64,000 nucleotides of DNA from Brevundimonas sp. Root608 (GCF_001427825.1 NZ_LMGT01000001.1:62001-126000), one strand, 5' to 3'; positions 10,807 to 19,815 are shown, counted from the first letter of the stretch. Program-made: numbers and translations. The notes: a model not told the origin generated them from the letters alone.

Positions 10807-11334
10807 TCAGAAGGCGGGGAATTCCAGACGACGGACATCGTAACCCAAAGCCCCGGCGCGAGCGACCAGCCGTTGACGTTCGGCGTCGTCGGGGACCCGA
10901 CGGGTGTAGATCCACAGCTTGTCGAAGCTCGGATCGGCCGAGATGAACCAGCTGTAGTCGTCCGCATGATCCAGCACCCAGTAGTCCCAAGTGACCAAGC
11001 CGCCGAAATACCGCACGCGCAGTCTGGCGTTCGTCCCGGGGTCCAGAATTTCGCCGCGCGCGCCGATCGCCTTCTCCCGCCCTTGCGGCGTACCGACCTG
11101 GCAGGTGTCGCGCACATCGACCCGCGAGGGACTGACCAGCACATAGTTGGTCGCGCCCGCGACGCAGCCGTCGGTCAGGCCCATCGGCAGGCGTGCGATC
11201 TCCAGCCAGCGGCCGGAATAGAACCGTTCCAGGTCTACGGCCTTCGCCGGTTGGGGGGCGCGCACCTGGTCCGGGGCCGGGGCGGTGACGCAGGCGGAAA
11301 GGGACAGCGACACGGCGAGGGCGGCGAGACGCAT
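10807..11334 (-). CDS. Bacterial lipocalin lipoprotein (Blc-like)
   Basis: Outer-membrane-type lipocalin of 175 residues. I chose the ATG at 11334, giving the lipoprotein signal MRLAALAVSLSLSAC; an upstream start would put an improbable stretch before it. The lipocalin signature GRW (FYSGRWLEIARLP) lies near residue 40. CVAGATNYVLV, FGGLVTWDYWVLDHADDYSWFI and the C-terminal KLWIYTR motif match the Blc family, which bind lipids or lysophospholipids. It reads toward the sorbosone-dehydrogenase-like gene 24 bases on, suggesting co-transcription. Confidence 0.88.
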   Translation of the reverse strand: MRLAALAVSLSLSACVTAPAPDQVRAPQPAKAVDLERFYSGRWLEIARLPMGLTDGCVAGATNYVLVSPSRVDVRDTCQVGTPQGREKAIGARGEILDPGTNARLRVRYFGGLVTWDYWVLDHADDYSWFISADPSFDKLWIYTRRVPDDAERQRLVARAGALGYDVRRLEFPAF

Positions 11335-11406
11335 GACGGGGCTCCTGCGGTTGATCAGCAAGGCAGATACGGCGCAGGTTCCGGCGGGGACGCCCGGCGC
11401 GGCCAT

Positions 11407-12312
11407 TCAGGTCAGGGGATTCAAATCCTTCGGCGGGCGGATGCGACGGAAACGCGCCTCGATGAAGGAAAAGGCCCCGAAGGCGACGAAGCCCAGCGCG
11501 GCCAGGGCCAGAATCCACGGACCGCCGGGCTGGCGCTCGACCGCATCCAGCGCGGAGCCGAAGGTGGTGACGTCCGAGGCCTTTGACCGGAGCCCGGCCA
11601 GAATCACGAGGATCGCAAGAGGAACATAGGCCAGACCGCGCGCGATGACGCCGGCGCGGGCGAGCGGCGCGACGCGGCGGCACGTCTTAGGCGAGCAGGC
11701 CAGGTATTCGGTGAAGTCCTCGCGCCATGCCCGGCTGACATTGGCTATTCCGATGCCCAGCAGGACGAGACCCGCACCCGCCAGCAACCAGTTGCCCCAC
11801 GGCAGGGCCAGCACCGTGGCCGCCTGTTCCTGGCTTCTGGCCTCGTCGGCGGCGGCCGGATCGTCCGGCTTGTGGATCAGCATGGCAAAGGCGTTGAACG
11901 CCAGGAAGCCATAGCTCAGGCCGCTGAAGGCCTGGCTCATCCGGGTCATCAGACCGTGTCGGCCCGTGCCTTCGTGGTCGGCGTCGAACACGGCCTGCAG
12001 CATCCGCCACATGACGAAGGCCGACAGGCCCAGTCCCACCAGCAGCAGCCAGAGACGGCCGAACGGCCGCTCCGCCATCCAGGCGATGGCGCCCTTGGTT
12101 CCGACCGCATCCCCGATCAGGTCCGCCGCCGCCAGCAGGATCAGCAGGCCGACGGACAGATAGACGAAGCCGCGCGCGCCGTAGCCGATCCGCGCCGCCA
12201 GTTCGAGCAGGTCTTGCAGGGGCGGGACGCGGCGCAGGACCGGAGACTTGCGGCGCCCGAAATCGCCCGCGCGGGCCAGACGGGATCGAAGGGAGGCGAG
12301 GGGGCTGGGCAC
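11407..12312 (-). CDS. DUF1206 integral membrane protein
   Basis: The protein of about 301 residues has six membrane helices arranged as three repeats of two, each repeat beginning with a glycine/arginine motif ([43 protein letters not shown]). This is the layout of DUF1206, whose function is not known. I chose the GTG at 12312; an ATG at 12387 in the same frame is possible but leaves only 27 bases before the divergent ABC gene. It is followed by the lipocalin gene 72 bases on. Confidence 0.8.
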   Translation of the reverse strand: MPSPLASLRSRLARAGDFGRRKSPVLRRVPPLQDLLELAARIGYGARGFVYLSVGLLILLAAADLIGDAVGTKGAIAWMAERPFGRLWLLLVGLGLSAFVMWRMLQAVFDADHEGTGRHGLMTRMSQAFSGLSYGFLAFNAFAMLIHKPDDPAAADEARSQEQAATVLALPWGNWLLAGAGLVLLGIGIANVSRAWREDFTEYLACSPKTCRRVAPLARAGVIARGLAYVPLAILVILAGLRSKASDVTTFGSALDAVERQPGGPWILALAALGFVAFGAFSFIEARFRRIRPPKDLNPLT

Positions 12313-12414
12313 GGCGACGGTAACTCGCGGCGCCGAATATGGCTCCGCTCGAGCATGCCGGTCTTGAGGTGCGGCCAACGGACGCATATCTGCGGACCGG
12401 TTCGGAGGGCGTGC

Positions 12415-13359
12415 ATGCAACCGGTGATCTCGATCCAGGGTCTGACCAAGACCTACAAGTCCGGGCTGCAGGCCCTCAAACCCATCGATCTGACCATCAG
12501 CAAGGGCGAGATCTTCGCCCTGCTGGGTCCCAACGGCGCCGGCAAGACGACCCTGATCTCGATCGTCTGCGGCATCGTCACCCCGTCGACCGGGACGGTG
12601 ATGGCCGACGGCCACGACATCCAGGCCGACTATCGGGCGGCGCGGTCGAAGATCGGCCTGGTGCCGCAGGAACTGACCACCGACGCCTTCGAGACGGTGC
12701 TGGCCACGGTCACGTTCAGCCGCGGCCTGTTCGGCAAGGCGCCGAACCCCGCCTTCATCGAACAGGTGCTGCGCGACCTCAGCCTCTGGGACAAGCGCAA
12801 CGACAAGCTCAGGACCCTGTCCGGGGGCATGAAGCGCCGGGTGATGATCGCCAAGGCGCTCAGCCACGAGCCCGATATCCTGTTCCTCGACGAGCCGACG
12901 GCGGGCGTGGACGTGGAGCTGCGCCGTGACATGTGGGCCCTGGTGCGCGGGCTGAGGGACAGGGGCGTCACCATCATCCTGACCACCCACTATATCGAGG
13001 AGGCCGAGGAGATGGCCGACCGGGTGGGCGTGATCCTCAAGGGCGAACTGATCCTGGTCGAGGAGACCTCGGCCCTGATGAAGAAGCTGGGCAGGAAGAC
13101 CCTGACGCTGAACCTGCAGGAACCGCTTGCCGCCCTGCCGCCCGAGCTGGCCGAATGGTCGCCGACGCTGAAGGCCGACGGGAACGAGCTGGAATACGTC
13201 TTCGACTCCAACCTCGAGAAGACCGGGGTGCCGTCGCTGCTGCGCCGGCTGTCGGACCTGGGCATCGCCTTCAAGGACCTGCACACCAGCCAGAGCTCGC
13301 TGGAGGACATCTTCGTCAGTCTGGTCCACAGCGACAAGACGACCGGAGCCGCCGCATGA
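12415..13359 (+). CDS. ABC-2 type exporter ATP-binding protein
   Basis: The 314-residue ATPase contains the Walker A motif GPNGAGKTT (about 38-46), the Q-loop in VPQEL, the signature LSGGMKRR (about 138-145), Walker B ILFLDEP and the switch histidine in [12 protein letters not shown]-terminal extension of about 90 residues is typical of the CcmA/NodI-like drug or polysaccharide exporter class. ATG 12415 is chosen because the protein starts [14 protein letters not shown]. The permease follows with an ATGA overlap, so the two are translationally coupled. Substrate unknown. Confidence 0.92.
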   Translation: MQPVISIQGLTKTYKSGLQALKPIDLTISKGEIFALLGPNGAGKTTLISIVCGIVTPSTGTVMADGHDIQADYRAARSKIGLVPQELTTDAFETVLATVTFSRGLFGKAPNPAFIEQVLRDLSLWDKRNDKLRTLSGGMKRRVMIAKALSHEPDILFLDEPTAGVDVELRRDMWALVRGLRDRGVTIILTTHYIEEAEEMADRVGVILKGELILVEETSALMKKLGRKTLTLNLQEPLAALPPELAEWSPTLKADGNELEYVFDSNLEKTGVPSLLRRLSDLGIAFKDLHTSQSSLEDIFVSLVHSDKTTGAAA

Positions 13360-14147
13360 CCCGTCAATCCTCCAGGGCCCTGGCCTTCAACGGCTACGGC
13401 GTCTGGGCCATCTACCGTTTCGAGATGGCGCGGGCCCTGCGCACCGTCTGGCAGTCGCTGGTCACCCCCGTGATCACCACGGCCCTGTATTTCGTGGTCT
13501 TCGGCTCGGCCATCGGCAGCCGCATGACCGAGATCGACGGCGTGCCCTACGGCGCCTTCATCGTGCCCGGCCTGATCATGCTGAGCCTGTTCACCCAGTC
13601 GATCTTCAACGCCAGCTTCGGCATCTATTTCCCGAAATTCACCGGCACCATCTACGAGCTGCTGTCGGCGCCGGTGTCGCCGCTGGAGATCGTCATCGCC
13701 TATGTCGGGGCGGCGGCGACCAAGTCGGCGGTGCTGGGACTGGTGATCCTGGCCACGGCCGCCCTGTTCGTGCCGCTGCGGATCCTGCATCCGGTCGAGA
13801 TGCTGGCCTTCCTGATCCTGATCTCGACCACCTTCAGCCTGTTCGGCTTCATCATCGGCATCTGGGCCGACGGCTTCGAACAGCTGCAGATGATCCCCAT
13901 GCTGGTGGTGACGCCCCTGACCTTCCTCGGCGGGTCCTTCTATTCGATCGACATGCTGCCGCCGGTGTGGCGCACGATCACCCTGTTCAACCCGGTGGTC
14001 TATCTGATCTCGGGCTTCCGCTGGACCTTCTACGGTTCGGGCGACGTCGGCATCGGGGTCAGTCTCGCCGCCACCCTGGGCTTCCTGCTGGTCTGTCTCG
14101 CGGTCGTGGGCTGGATGTTCAGGACCGGCTATCGCCTCAAGACCTAG
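13356..14147 (+). CDS. ABC-2 type exporter permease
   Basis: Membrane partner of the preceding ATPase, 263 residues with six helices. The cytoplasmic N-terminus, the [32 protein letters not shown] segment and the [17 protein letters not shown] motif are characteristic of ABC-2 permeases (NodJ/YadH-like). The gene starts inside the ATPase stop (ATGA), making a two-gene operon. Likely exports a lipid, polysaccharide or drug-like compound; the sequence does not say which. Confidence 0.92.
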   Translation: MTRQSSRALAFNGYGVWAIYRFEMARALRTVWQSLVTPVITTALYFVVFGSAIGSRMTEIDGVPYGAFIVPGLIMLSLFTQSIFNASFGIYFPKFTGTIYELLSAPVSPLEIVIAYVGAAATKSAVLGLVILATAALFVPLRILHPVEMLAFLILISTTFSLFGFIIGIWADGFEQLQMIPMLVVTPLTFLGGSFYSIDMLPPVWRTITLFNPVVYLISGFRWTFYGSGDVGIGVSLAATLGFLLVCLAVVGWMFRTGYRLKT

Positions 14148-14248
14148 GACCGTCACGAAACGGGCCAGATCGGCGGACACCTTGCCCCTGCCTCGAAACC
14201 GGGGCCTCCGCGTTGTTGAAGCGCGCCCGACGGGGCGCGGGAGCCCGA

Positions 14249-15238
14249 ATGTCCACCGAGCCCGACAAACCCCTGAACGGAACGCCCGAGCCGTTCCGCC
14301 GTCCCGTGGTCTGGGGGCGGCCGCCCGCGACCGTGTTCCGCGCCGGGCCGCTGCCGAAGGGCGACCGCCTGCCGCCGCTCCCCGAGCCGCCGCGCGCGCC
14401 CCAACCGGCGCCGCGCCCCGGGGCTCCGGGCATCTTCAGCGGATCCATGATCCCGCGTGCGGCGCCCCGGCCGGCGCAGGAACCGGTCGCGCCCGTCGCC
14501 CGGGCTGAAGCGGCCGCGCCCGCGGCTGCGCCAGCCGAACCGGTCGCGGCGGCGGCGGTCGAAGCGCCCGTCAAGACTCCGCCCGCCCCTGACCTCGCCG
14601 TCAGGCCGCTGCCGCCGGCCCGGTCGGCCCCAGCCGGGCCTCGGCCGGTCCCTGAGGCCGCCGCGGCGCCCGTGACGCCGCGCCCTGTCGCCATCGAGCC
14701 GGCGGCGGGCTCGGCTCTCCAGGCGGCCAGCGCCCGCGGAAAGGCCCCGGGCCGCACGGCCCTGTACGGCGGTCTCGCCGCCGCTGCGATCGCCGTCGTC
14801 GCCGTGGGCGGCTGGATGCTGACCCGTTCCCCGGCCGTCGCGCCCGCCCCTCCGGCGGAGACGCCCGCCCTCGCGGCTCCGGCCGACACTGCGGCCGCGC
14901 GTCCGGTCGCGCCCGCGTCCGCGCCCGAAGCGACGCCGGCTTCAGCCGCCCCCGCCCCCGCCCCGGCCACGGAACCTGCCGCGGTCCGCGCTTCGGCCGT
15001 CACGACGCGACCGGACGCGCGTCCCGCCGCCGCGTCGACCCCGCCGCGTCCGGCCGCCGCGACCCCCGTCCGGACGCCTCCGGTTTCGGCGCCTGCCGCC
15101 CCGCCGCCGGCCATCGCCACGGCGCCGCTGGTCGAGATCGCCCCGGTCCAGCCCGCTGGGCCGCCGCCGACTGAGGCCGAGCGGCCGCCGGCCGATCCCG
15201 ACGCCCCGATCGCGACGCGGCCCCAGCCGATCGGCTAG
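14249..15238 (+). CDS. Single-span membrane protein with long Pro/Ala-rich tail
   Basis: The 329-residue product has a proline-rich cytoplasmic part (about 1-168), one membrane helix (about 170-190, TALYGGLAAAAIAVVAVGGW) and an Ala/Pro-rich tail ending TRPQPIG. Its layout and QPIG end match the protein at 8738-9373, though the rest aligns poorly because both are low-complexity. The ATG at 14249 was chosen over longer in-frame readings into the ABC permease. Function unknown; it might be a periplasm-spanning structural or scaffold protein. Confidence 0.7.
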   Translation: MSTEPDKPLNGTPEPFRRPVVWGRPPATVFRAGPLPKGDRLPPLPEPPRAPQPAPRPGAPGIFSGSMIPRAAPRPAQEPVAPVARAEAAAPAAAPAEPVAAAAVEAPVKTPPAPDLAVRPLPPARSAPAGPRPVPEAAAAPVTPRPVAIEPAAGSALQAASARGKAPGRTALYGGLAAAAIAVVAVGGWMLTRSPAVAPAPPAETPALAAPADTAAARPVAPASAPEATPASAAPAPAPATEPAAVRASAVTTRPDARPAAASTPPRPAAATPVRTPPVSAPAAPPPAIATAPLVEIAPVQPAGPPPTEAERPPADPDAPIATRPQPIG

Positions 15239-15250
15239 GCCGGACCGCGC

Positions 15251-15319
15251 CTGCGTCCGAATCTGACGCAGACGCATGCTTCCATGACGGAACCCTGCGG
15301 GGCCGGTCTTTGACAATCC
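15251..15319 (-). repeat. Two-hairpin dispersed repeat, copy A
   Basis: Read on the minus strand, this 69-base element starts GATTGTCAAAGACC and ends CGGACGCAG. It matches copy B (25160-25228) closely at both ends, with a divergent centre. CTGCGTC (15251-15257) pairs with GACGCAG (15265-15271). A second stem near the other end is weaker. It lies between convergent genes. It may be a REP-like element or a small RNA/terminator. Confidence 0.65.
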
Positions 15320-15346
15320 AACGCAGGGAGCGCCGCCTCCCGGCTG

Positions 15347-15379
15347 AAAAGACGCATGAGACGCATGAGACCGTCTTTT
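15347..15379. terminator. Bidirectional terminator hairpin with direct repeat in loop
   Basis: AAAAGACG pairs with CGTCTTTT (15372-15379), followed by another T. The loop contains GACGCATGA twice. It separates the convergent genes ending at 15238 and 15397 and could stop transcription both ways. Confidence 0.6.
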
Positions 15380-15396
15380 TCGGCCTGGGCCGAAGC

Positions 15397-15774
15397 CTAG
15401 CGGATGGCGATATAGCCGCGCTCGACCATCCGGCGCAGGCCCTCATAGGCCTCGGCCAGCTCCTCATAGGCCGTGCGGGCCGAGGTCAGGCGGGCGATCT
15501 GGTCCGGAGTCGAGGGCGCGCCGGATTCGGACTGGCGCAGGCTCTCCGCCACCCATTTGCCCCGCGCCGTTGCAGTCATGATGGCCAGCTTCTGAAAGGT
15601 CGGCGCGTCGACCCGCGGCAGCATCTGGCCGATGATCTCGCGATTGGCGACGAAGGCGGAATAGTCGATCTGCTCCAGCAGGCCGCGCACCCGCCGCTGT
15701 TCCGCGGGATCGGCGTCCTGGGGCTCGAAATGATCGCGCTGGCGGCGATAGGCGCCGGTCTGGATGGTGGACAT
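15397..15774 (-). CDS. Conserved hypothetical protein, helical
   Basis: The 125-residue protein has no signal peptide or membrane segment and looks almost wholly alpha-helical and soluble. Segments such as QRRVRGLLEQIDYSAFVAN and RTAYEELAEAYEGLRRMVERG have regular heptad-like spacing. I do not recognise the family. It is transcribed alone, divergent from the arsR-led operon at 15884, and ends at the hairpin described at 15347. Confidence 0.6.
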   Translation of the reverse strand: MSTIQTGAYRRQRDHFEPQDADPAEQRRVRGLLEQIDYSAFVANREIIGQMLPRVDAPTFQKLAIMTATARGKWVAESLRQSESGAPSTPDQIARLTSARTAYEELAEAYEGLRRMVERGYIAIR

Positions 15775-15869
15775 CGGCCCTCCGGAAATGGTCTGCGGTC
15801 CAGCCTGCGCCGCGTCGATTAACGCCCCGTTAGCCCTGTCCGGACGGGATTGCCCCAGGCTGCCGGATT

Positions 15870-15897
15870 TGATACTTAAGTGAATGCTTCAGTATCA
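15870..15897. promoter_or_regulatory. Dyad straddling the arsR start codon, likely auto-operator
   Basis: TGATACT at 15870-15876 and AGTATCA at 15891-15897 form exact arms. Inner AAG/CTT bases continue the symmetry, so 10 of 11 arm positions match. The arsR ATG (15884) lies at its centre. A/T-rich dyads at this position are typical autoregulatory sites of ArsR/SdpR-type repressors; the role here is inferred. Confidence 0.6.
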
Positions 15898-16231
15898 GTC
15901 GCCCCTCGACACGGCCTTCCAGGCGCTCTCCGACCCGACCCGCCGGGCCATGGTCGAGCGTCTGTCCCGCGGTCCGGCCACGGTCAGCGAACTGGCGGCG
16001 CCCTTGCCGATGTCGATGTCGGCGGTGGTGCAACATCTGAAGATCCTCGAGGCGTCGGGCCTGGTGGCCTCGGAGAAGACGGGGCGCGTCCGGACCTGCC
16101 GCGTCGACGCCCGGATCCTCGGCGCGGCCGAGCGCTGGATCAACGAACGCCGCCAGTCGGTCGAACGCAGTCTCGACCGGCTCGGCGTCTTTCTGGACGA
16201 AACCCGGGACGAAGAGGAGTTTCCGAAATGA
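15884..16231 (+). CDS. ArsR-family transcriptional regulator
   Basis: The 115-residue winged-helix protein contains the motif FQALSDPTRRAMVERLSRG and the recognition helix region MSMSAVVQHLKILEASGLV, typical of ArsR/SdpR regulators that accompany AHSA1 genes. It lacks the metal-binding CxC motif, so it probably senses something other than metals or acts as a simple repressor. No clear Shine-Dalgarno precedes the ATG, which lies inside a dyad; translation may be leaderless. It overlaps the next gene by 4 bases and leads a five-gene operon. Confidence 0.9.
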   Translation: MLQYQSPLDTAFQALSDPTRRAMVERLSRGPATVSELAAPLPMSMSAVVQHLKILEASGLVASEKTGRVRTCRVDARILGAAERWINERRQSVERSLDRLGVFLDETRDEEEFPK

Positions 16232-16719
16232 CCGCCGCCGCCCGCCCCTCCGTCGCGCACGGGACCTTCACGGTCGAGCGCCGCTACGACGCCTCGCCGG
16301 CGCGGGTGTTCCGCGCCCACGCGGACCCCGTCGCCTTCCGCCGCTGGTTCGCCGATGGCGAGGGCTGGACCATTCACGAATGGACGCAGGATTTTCGCGT
16401 CGGCGGCGGTTTCACCGGCCGCTTCCGCTTCGGCGACGAGGGCAACGACACCTGGTTCAACGACACCGACTATCTGGACATCGTCCCGGACCGGCGGATC
16501 ATCCTGTCCTATGTCATGGGTCGCATGGCCGGCGACGGGAAGCAGCGCGCCTCCGCGTCCCTGGCGACGACCGAACTGGTCCCGGACGGTTCGGGGACGC
16601 GCCTGATCTACACGGAACAGGGGGCCTTCCTCGACGGGGCCGACGACATCACCGAACGCGAACGGGGCTGCGCCGAAATGCTGGAAGCCCTGGGGCGCGA
16701 GCTGGAGGGCCACCGATGA
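16228..16719 (+). CDS. SRPBCC (AHSA1-like) domain protein
   Basis: START-like ligand-binding protein of 163 residues with the AHSA1 pattern FTVERRYDASPARVFRAHAD near the start and YLDIVPDRRIILSYVM in the middle. Proteins of this type bind hydrophobic small molecules in a helix-grip cavity and are often encoded beside an ArsR repressor. The start overlaps the arsR stop (ATGA) and its end overlaps the next start in the same way. A related but distinct copy is at 17375. Confidence 0.87.
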   Translation: MTAAARPSVAHGTFTVERRYDASPARVFRAHADPVAFRRWFADGEGWTIHEWTQDFRVGGGFTGRFRFGDEGNDTWFNDTDYLDIVPDRRIILSYVMGRMAGDGKQRASASLATTELVPDGSGTRLIYTEQGAFLDGADDITERERGCAEMLEALGRELEGHR

Positions 16720-17378
16720 GCGGCAAGGTGCGCGTCGACGCCTTCAGCGTCTCGGTCGACGGGTTCGGCGCCGGCCCCGACCAGAGCCTCGACCATCCCC
16801 TCGGCGTGGGCGGAGAAAATCTGCATCACTGGTTCTATCCGACCGAAACCTTCCGCACCCTCTTCGGCCAGTCCGCGGGCGAGGAGGGCGTGGACAACGA
16901 CTTCGCGCGCCGCAGCATGGAAGGGATGGGCGCCTGGATCATGGGGCGCAACATGTTCGCGCCGAGCCGGGGCGACTGGCCGGACGACGGCTGGAAGGGC
17001 TGGTGGGGCGCCGAGCCGCCCTATCATGTGCCCGTCCTCGTTCTGACCCATCACCCCCGCGACCCGATCGAGATGGAGGGCGGCACGGTCTTTCATTTCG
17101 AGACCGGAGGGATCGAGGCGGCGCTGGAGAAGGCGCGGGCCCTGGCGGGCGGCAAGGACGTCCGCATTGGCGGCGGCGCGGAAACGATCCGGCGGTATCT
17201 GAGGGCCCGGCTGGTCGACCGGATGCATGTGGCCATGTCTCCCGTGGTTCTGGGCCGGGGCGAGCCGCTGTGGCAGGGTCTGGATCTGCCGGCCCTCGGC
17301 TACCAGGTCGCCTCCAGCACCTCCGGCGAAAGGGCGACCCATCTCATCCTCACCCGCATCGGGGAGGATCGGCCTTGA
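16716..17378 (+). CDS. Dihydrofolate-reductase-like (RibD C-terminal) protein
   Basis: NADPH-dependent reductase-fold protein of 220 residues. The pattern MSGKVRVDAFSVSVDGFGAG, GAWIMGRNMF, YHVPVLVLTHHPRD and GGAETIRRYLRARLVDRMHV matches the DHFR/RibD_C superfamily of small reductases common in Actinobacteria and Proteobacteria. Such proteins are usually annotated only as dihydrofolate reductase family; the true substrate is unknown. It is joined to both neighbours by 4-base overlaps. Confidence 0.82.
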   Translation: MSGKVRVDAFSVSVDGFGAGPDQSLDHPLGVGGENLHHWFYPTETFRTLFGQSAGEEGVDNDFARRSMEGMGAWIMGRNMFAPSRGDWPDDGWKGWWGAEPPYHVPVLVLTHHPRDPIEMEGGTVFHFETGGIEAALEKARALAGGKDVRIGGGAETIRRYLRARLVDRMHVAMSPVVLGRGEPLWQGLDLPALGYQVASSTSGERATHLILTRIGEDRP

Positions 17379-17839
17379 GCGAACTCTTCTTCGGCGCCTT
17401 CACCGTCACCCGCCGTTATGACGCCCGGCCAACACGGGTCTTCGCCGCCTTCGCGGACCGGGAGATCAAGCAGCGCTGGATGGGCTGTGAAGCGGTCAGC
17501 GCGCCGGTGATCGAGCAGCTGGACTTCCATGTCGGCGGCCGTGAGATGAGCCGCGGCGGCGGCCTGGACGGCGTCGAGCATCTGTTCGACGGTCGGTACC
17601 TGGACATCGTCCCGGACAGCCGGTTCGTCTTCGCCTTCGTCATGTCCGTGGGCGGGCGCAAGATCTCGGCCTCGCTGGGAACCGTGGAGTTCACGCCGGA
17701 CGGCGAAGGGACGCTCCTGACCTTCAACGAGCAGGGCGTCTATTTCGGCGAGGACGGCTGGGCCGAGCGGGAGGAAGGCACGGCCGCCGGCCTGGATCAA
17801 CTCGGCGCCTGGCTGGCGTCCCAAGGCAAGGAGGCCTGA
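17375..17839 (+). CDS. Second SRPBCC (AHSA1-like) protein, TTG start
   Basis: START-like protein of 154 residues. The start is taken as TTG at 17375, which overlaps the upstream stop (TTGA) and follows GGGGAGGAT, a good ribosome site; no ATG gives a sensible N-terminus. FTVTRRYDARPTRVFAAFAD and YLDIVPDSRFVFAFVM parallel the same segments of the protein at 16228, so the two are paralogues in one operon. Ligand unknown. Confidence 0.83.
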   Translation: MSELFFGAFTVTRRYDARPTRVFAAFADREIKQRWMGCEAVSAPVIEQLDFHVGGREMSRGGGLDGVEHLFDGRYLDIVPDSRFVFAFVMSVGGRKISASLGTVEFTPDGEGTLLTFNEQGVYFGEDGWAEREEGTAAGLDQLGAWLASQGKEA

Positions 17840-17841
17840 CC

Positions 17842-18495
17842 ATGGCGCTGCAACTCTGGTCCCATCCCTACGCCGCCTACGGCCAGAAGGCCTCCGTGGC
17901 GCTGTACGAGCTGGACCTGCCATTCGATCTGCGGCTGGTCGATGCGGCCGACGAGGCGGGCATGGCCGCGTTCCGCGCCGTCTCGCCCTTCGGCAAGATG
18001 CCCGTCCTCGTCGACGGCGACCGCCGCCTCGTCGAATCCAGCATCGTCATCAAATATCTGGACCAGAGGGCGGGCGGCGGGCGGCTGATCCCCACCGACC
18101 CGGAGGCGGCGCTGGAGGCGCGGCTGATCGACCGGATCGTGGACACCTACGCCGGCGGGCCGATGAACCGCATCATTCCGCGCAAATTCCGGCCCGCAGG
18201 GAACGAGGATCCGTATGGCGACGCCCAGGACGAGGGTGTTCTGACCTCTGCGTGGGATTGGCTGGAGCAGCGGCTGTCGGACGGGCGCACCTGGGGCGCG
18301 GGCGAGGCCTTCACCCTGGCCGACTGCGGGGCCGCCCCCATCCTGACCTATGCGCGGCGGCTGGTCCCGTTCGGCGATCGGCCGCGCCTGAGGGCGTGGC
18401 ACAGGCGGCTGATGGCGCGGCCCTCGTTCGTTCGGGCGCTGGAGGACGCCGCCCCCTTCGGCGACCTGATGCCGGCGCCGCCTGCGGAAGACTAG
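17842..18495 (+). CDS. Glutathione S-transferase family protein
   Basis: The 217-residue protein has an N-terminal thioredoxin-like domain (ALQLWSHPYAAYGQKASVAL, then SPFGKMPVLVDGDRRLVESSIVIKYLD, which includes the glutathione-binding cis-proline and ES motif). An all-helical C-terminal domain carries the N-capping box region FTLADCGAAPIL. It is the last gene of the arsR-led cluster, 2 bases after the SRPBCC gene. A role in removing an electrophilic small molecule fits the cluster but is inference. Confidence 0.88.
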   Translation: MALQLWSHPYAAYGQKASVALYELDLPFDLRLVDAADEAGMAAFRAVSPFGKMPVLVDGDRRLVESSIVIKYLDQRAGGGRLIPTDPEAALEARLIDRIVDTYAGGPMNRIIPRKFRPAGNEDPYGDAQDEGVLTSAWDWLEQRLSDGRTWGAGEAFTLADCGAAPILTYARRLVPFGDRPRLRAWHRRLMARPSFVRALEDAAPFGDLMPAPPAED

Positions 18496-18499
18496 CGGA

Positions 18500-18739
18500 T
18501 CAGTGCGCCTCGGGCGGCCGCGCGGCGGGGCTGAAATATTCGTTCTCGGGGCGCGGATGGGCGTCGAGTACGAAGCGGCGGTCGCAATAGGCGCATTCGA
18601 CGAAATCCTCGCCGCCCATGTCCATGTAGACGAGGGGATGGCCGAGGGCTCCGCCGCCGCCGTCGCAGGCCACGCGCTTGGTCGGGACGACGATGGCCTC
18701 GGGCGGCGGGATGATCGCTTCGGGATGGCGCGGCGGCAT
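18500..18739 (-). CDS. CHCC-type zinc-finger protein
   Basis: Small protein of 79 residues starting MPPRHPEAII. The metal-binding pattern is a cysteine in RVACDGGGGALGHP, the nearby histidine, then C-x2-C in ECAYCDRRFVL, as in the zf-CHCC family related to the NDUFS6 subunit of complex I. A longer start at 18808 is possible but adds unlikely sequence. It converges on the GST gene with a 4-base gap. Role unknown beyond zinc binding. Confidence 0.8.
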   Translation of the reverse strand: MPPRHPEAIIPPPEAIVVPTKRVACDGGGGALGHPLVYMDMGGEDFVECAYCDRRFVLDAHPRPENEYFSPAARPPEAH

Positions 18740-18840
18740 TCGTTCAGCTCTGGTCTTGGCGGGGCAGGTGCGCGCGCATAGGTATGCGCCCGCGCTCCAT
18801 ATCGTCAAACGGGGCCATTCCGATACCTGAAAGCGCCTGC

Positions 18841-19815
18841 ATGACCGAGCCTGTCGCCCTGCCCGTCAACGCCGTCGAGATCCACGGGCTGGAGAAGACC
18901 TACGCCGGCGCCGGGAAGGCGCCCCCGAAGACGGCCCTGCGCGGCGTCGATCTGGTCATTCCGCGGGGGTCGATGTTCGGCCTGCTGGGTCCCAACGGGG
19001 CCGGCAAGTCGACCCTGATCAACATCCTCGCCGGGGTGGTGAACAAGACCGGCGGCACGGTCTCGATCTGGGACCGCGACATCGACCGGCAACCGCGCGA
19101 CGCCCGCGCCGCCCTGGGCGTGGTGCCGCAGGAGATCGTCGCCGACGTCTTCTTCACCCCGCGCGAGGCGCTGGAGGTCCAGGCCGGCTTCTATGGCGTG
19201 CCGGCCAGTGAGCGCCGGTCCGACGAACTGCTGGCCGCGCTCGGCCTGTCGGACAAGGCTCACGCCTATGTCCGCGCCCTGTCCGGCGGCATGAAGCGCC
19301 GGTTGATGGTGGCCAAGGCCCTGGTCCACAATCCGCCGATCCTGATCCTCGACGAGCCGACGGCGGGTGTCGACGTCGAACTGCGCCGTCAGCTGTGGGA
19401 TTACGTCCGGCGCATCAACGCCGAGGGCGTCACCGTGCTGCTGACTACCCACTATCTGGAGGAGGCGCAGGAACTCTGCGACACCATCGCCATCATGAAC
19501 CGCGGCGAGGTCGTGGCCTGCGAGCCGACGCCGCAGCTGCTCCGCCGGCTGGACACCCGCAACGTCGTGGTGACGCCCGAAGGAGCCCTGGACGGTCTGC
19601 CCGCGGTCAGGGGGTTCGAGGTCGTGGCCCGGCCCAACGGCGCCTTCGCCATCAGCTACAAGAAGGGCCAGTCGTCGGTCGAACAGGTGCTGGCGGCGGT
19701 GCGCGCCGCGGGCGTGACCATCGCCGACATCGTGACCGAGGACCCGGACCTGGAGGACGTCTTCCTGGCGCTGACCTATGGCGATGCGAACCAGGTCAGT
19801 CCGACGAACGATTGA
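18841..19815 (+). CDS. Orphan ABC transporter ATP-binding protein
   Basis: The 324-residue ATPase has Walker A GPNGAGKST, Q-loop VVPQEI, signature LSGGMKRR, Walker B ILILDEP and switch TTHYLEEAQE. Its [15 protein letters not shown] segment is almost identical to the equivalent in the ATPase at 12415, so the two belong to one subfamily of ABC-2 exporters. No permease gene is adjacent on either side; the partner must be elsewhere or be shared. Start ATG 18841 gives MTEPVALPVN. Confidence 0.88.
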   Translation: MTEPVALPVNAVEIHGLEKTYAGAGKAPPKTALRGVDLVIPRGSMFGLLGPNGAGKSTLINILAGVVNKTGGTVSIWDRDIDRQPRDARAALGVVPQEIVADVFFTPREALEVQAGFYGVPASERRSDELLAALGLSDKAHAYVRALSGGMKRRLMVAKALVHNPPILILDEPTAGVDVELRRQLWDYVRRINAEGVTVLLTTHYLEEAQELCDTIAIMNRGEVVACEPTPQLLRRLDTRNVVVTPEGALDGLPAVRGFEVVARPNGAFAISYKKGQSSVEQVLAAVRAAGVTIADIVTEDPDLEDVFLALTYGDANQVSPTND

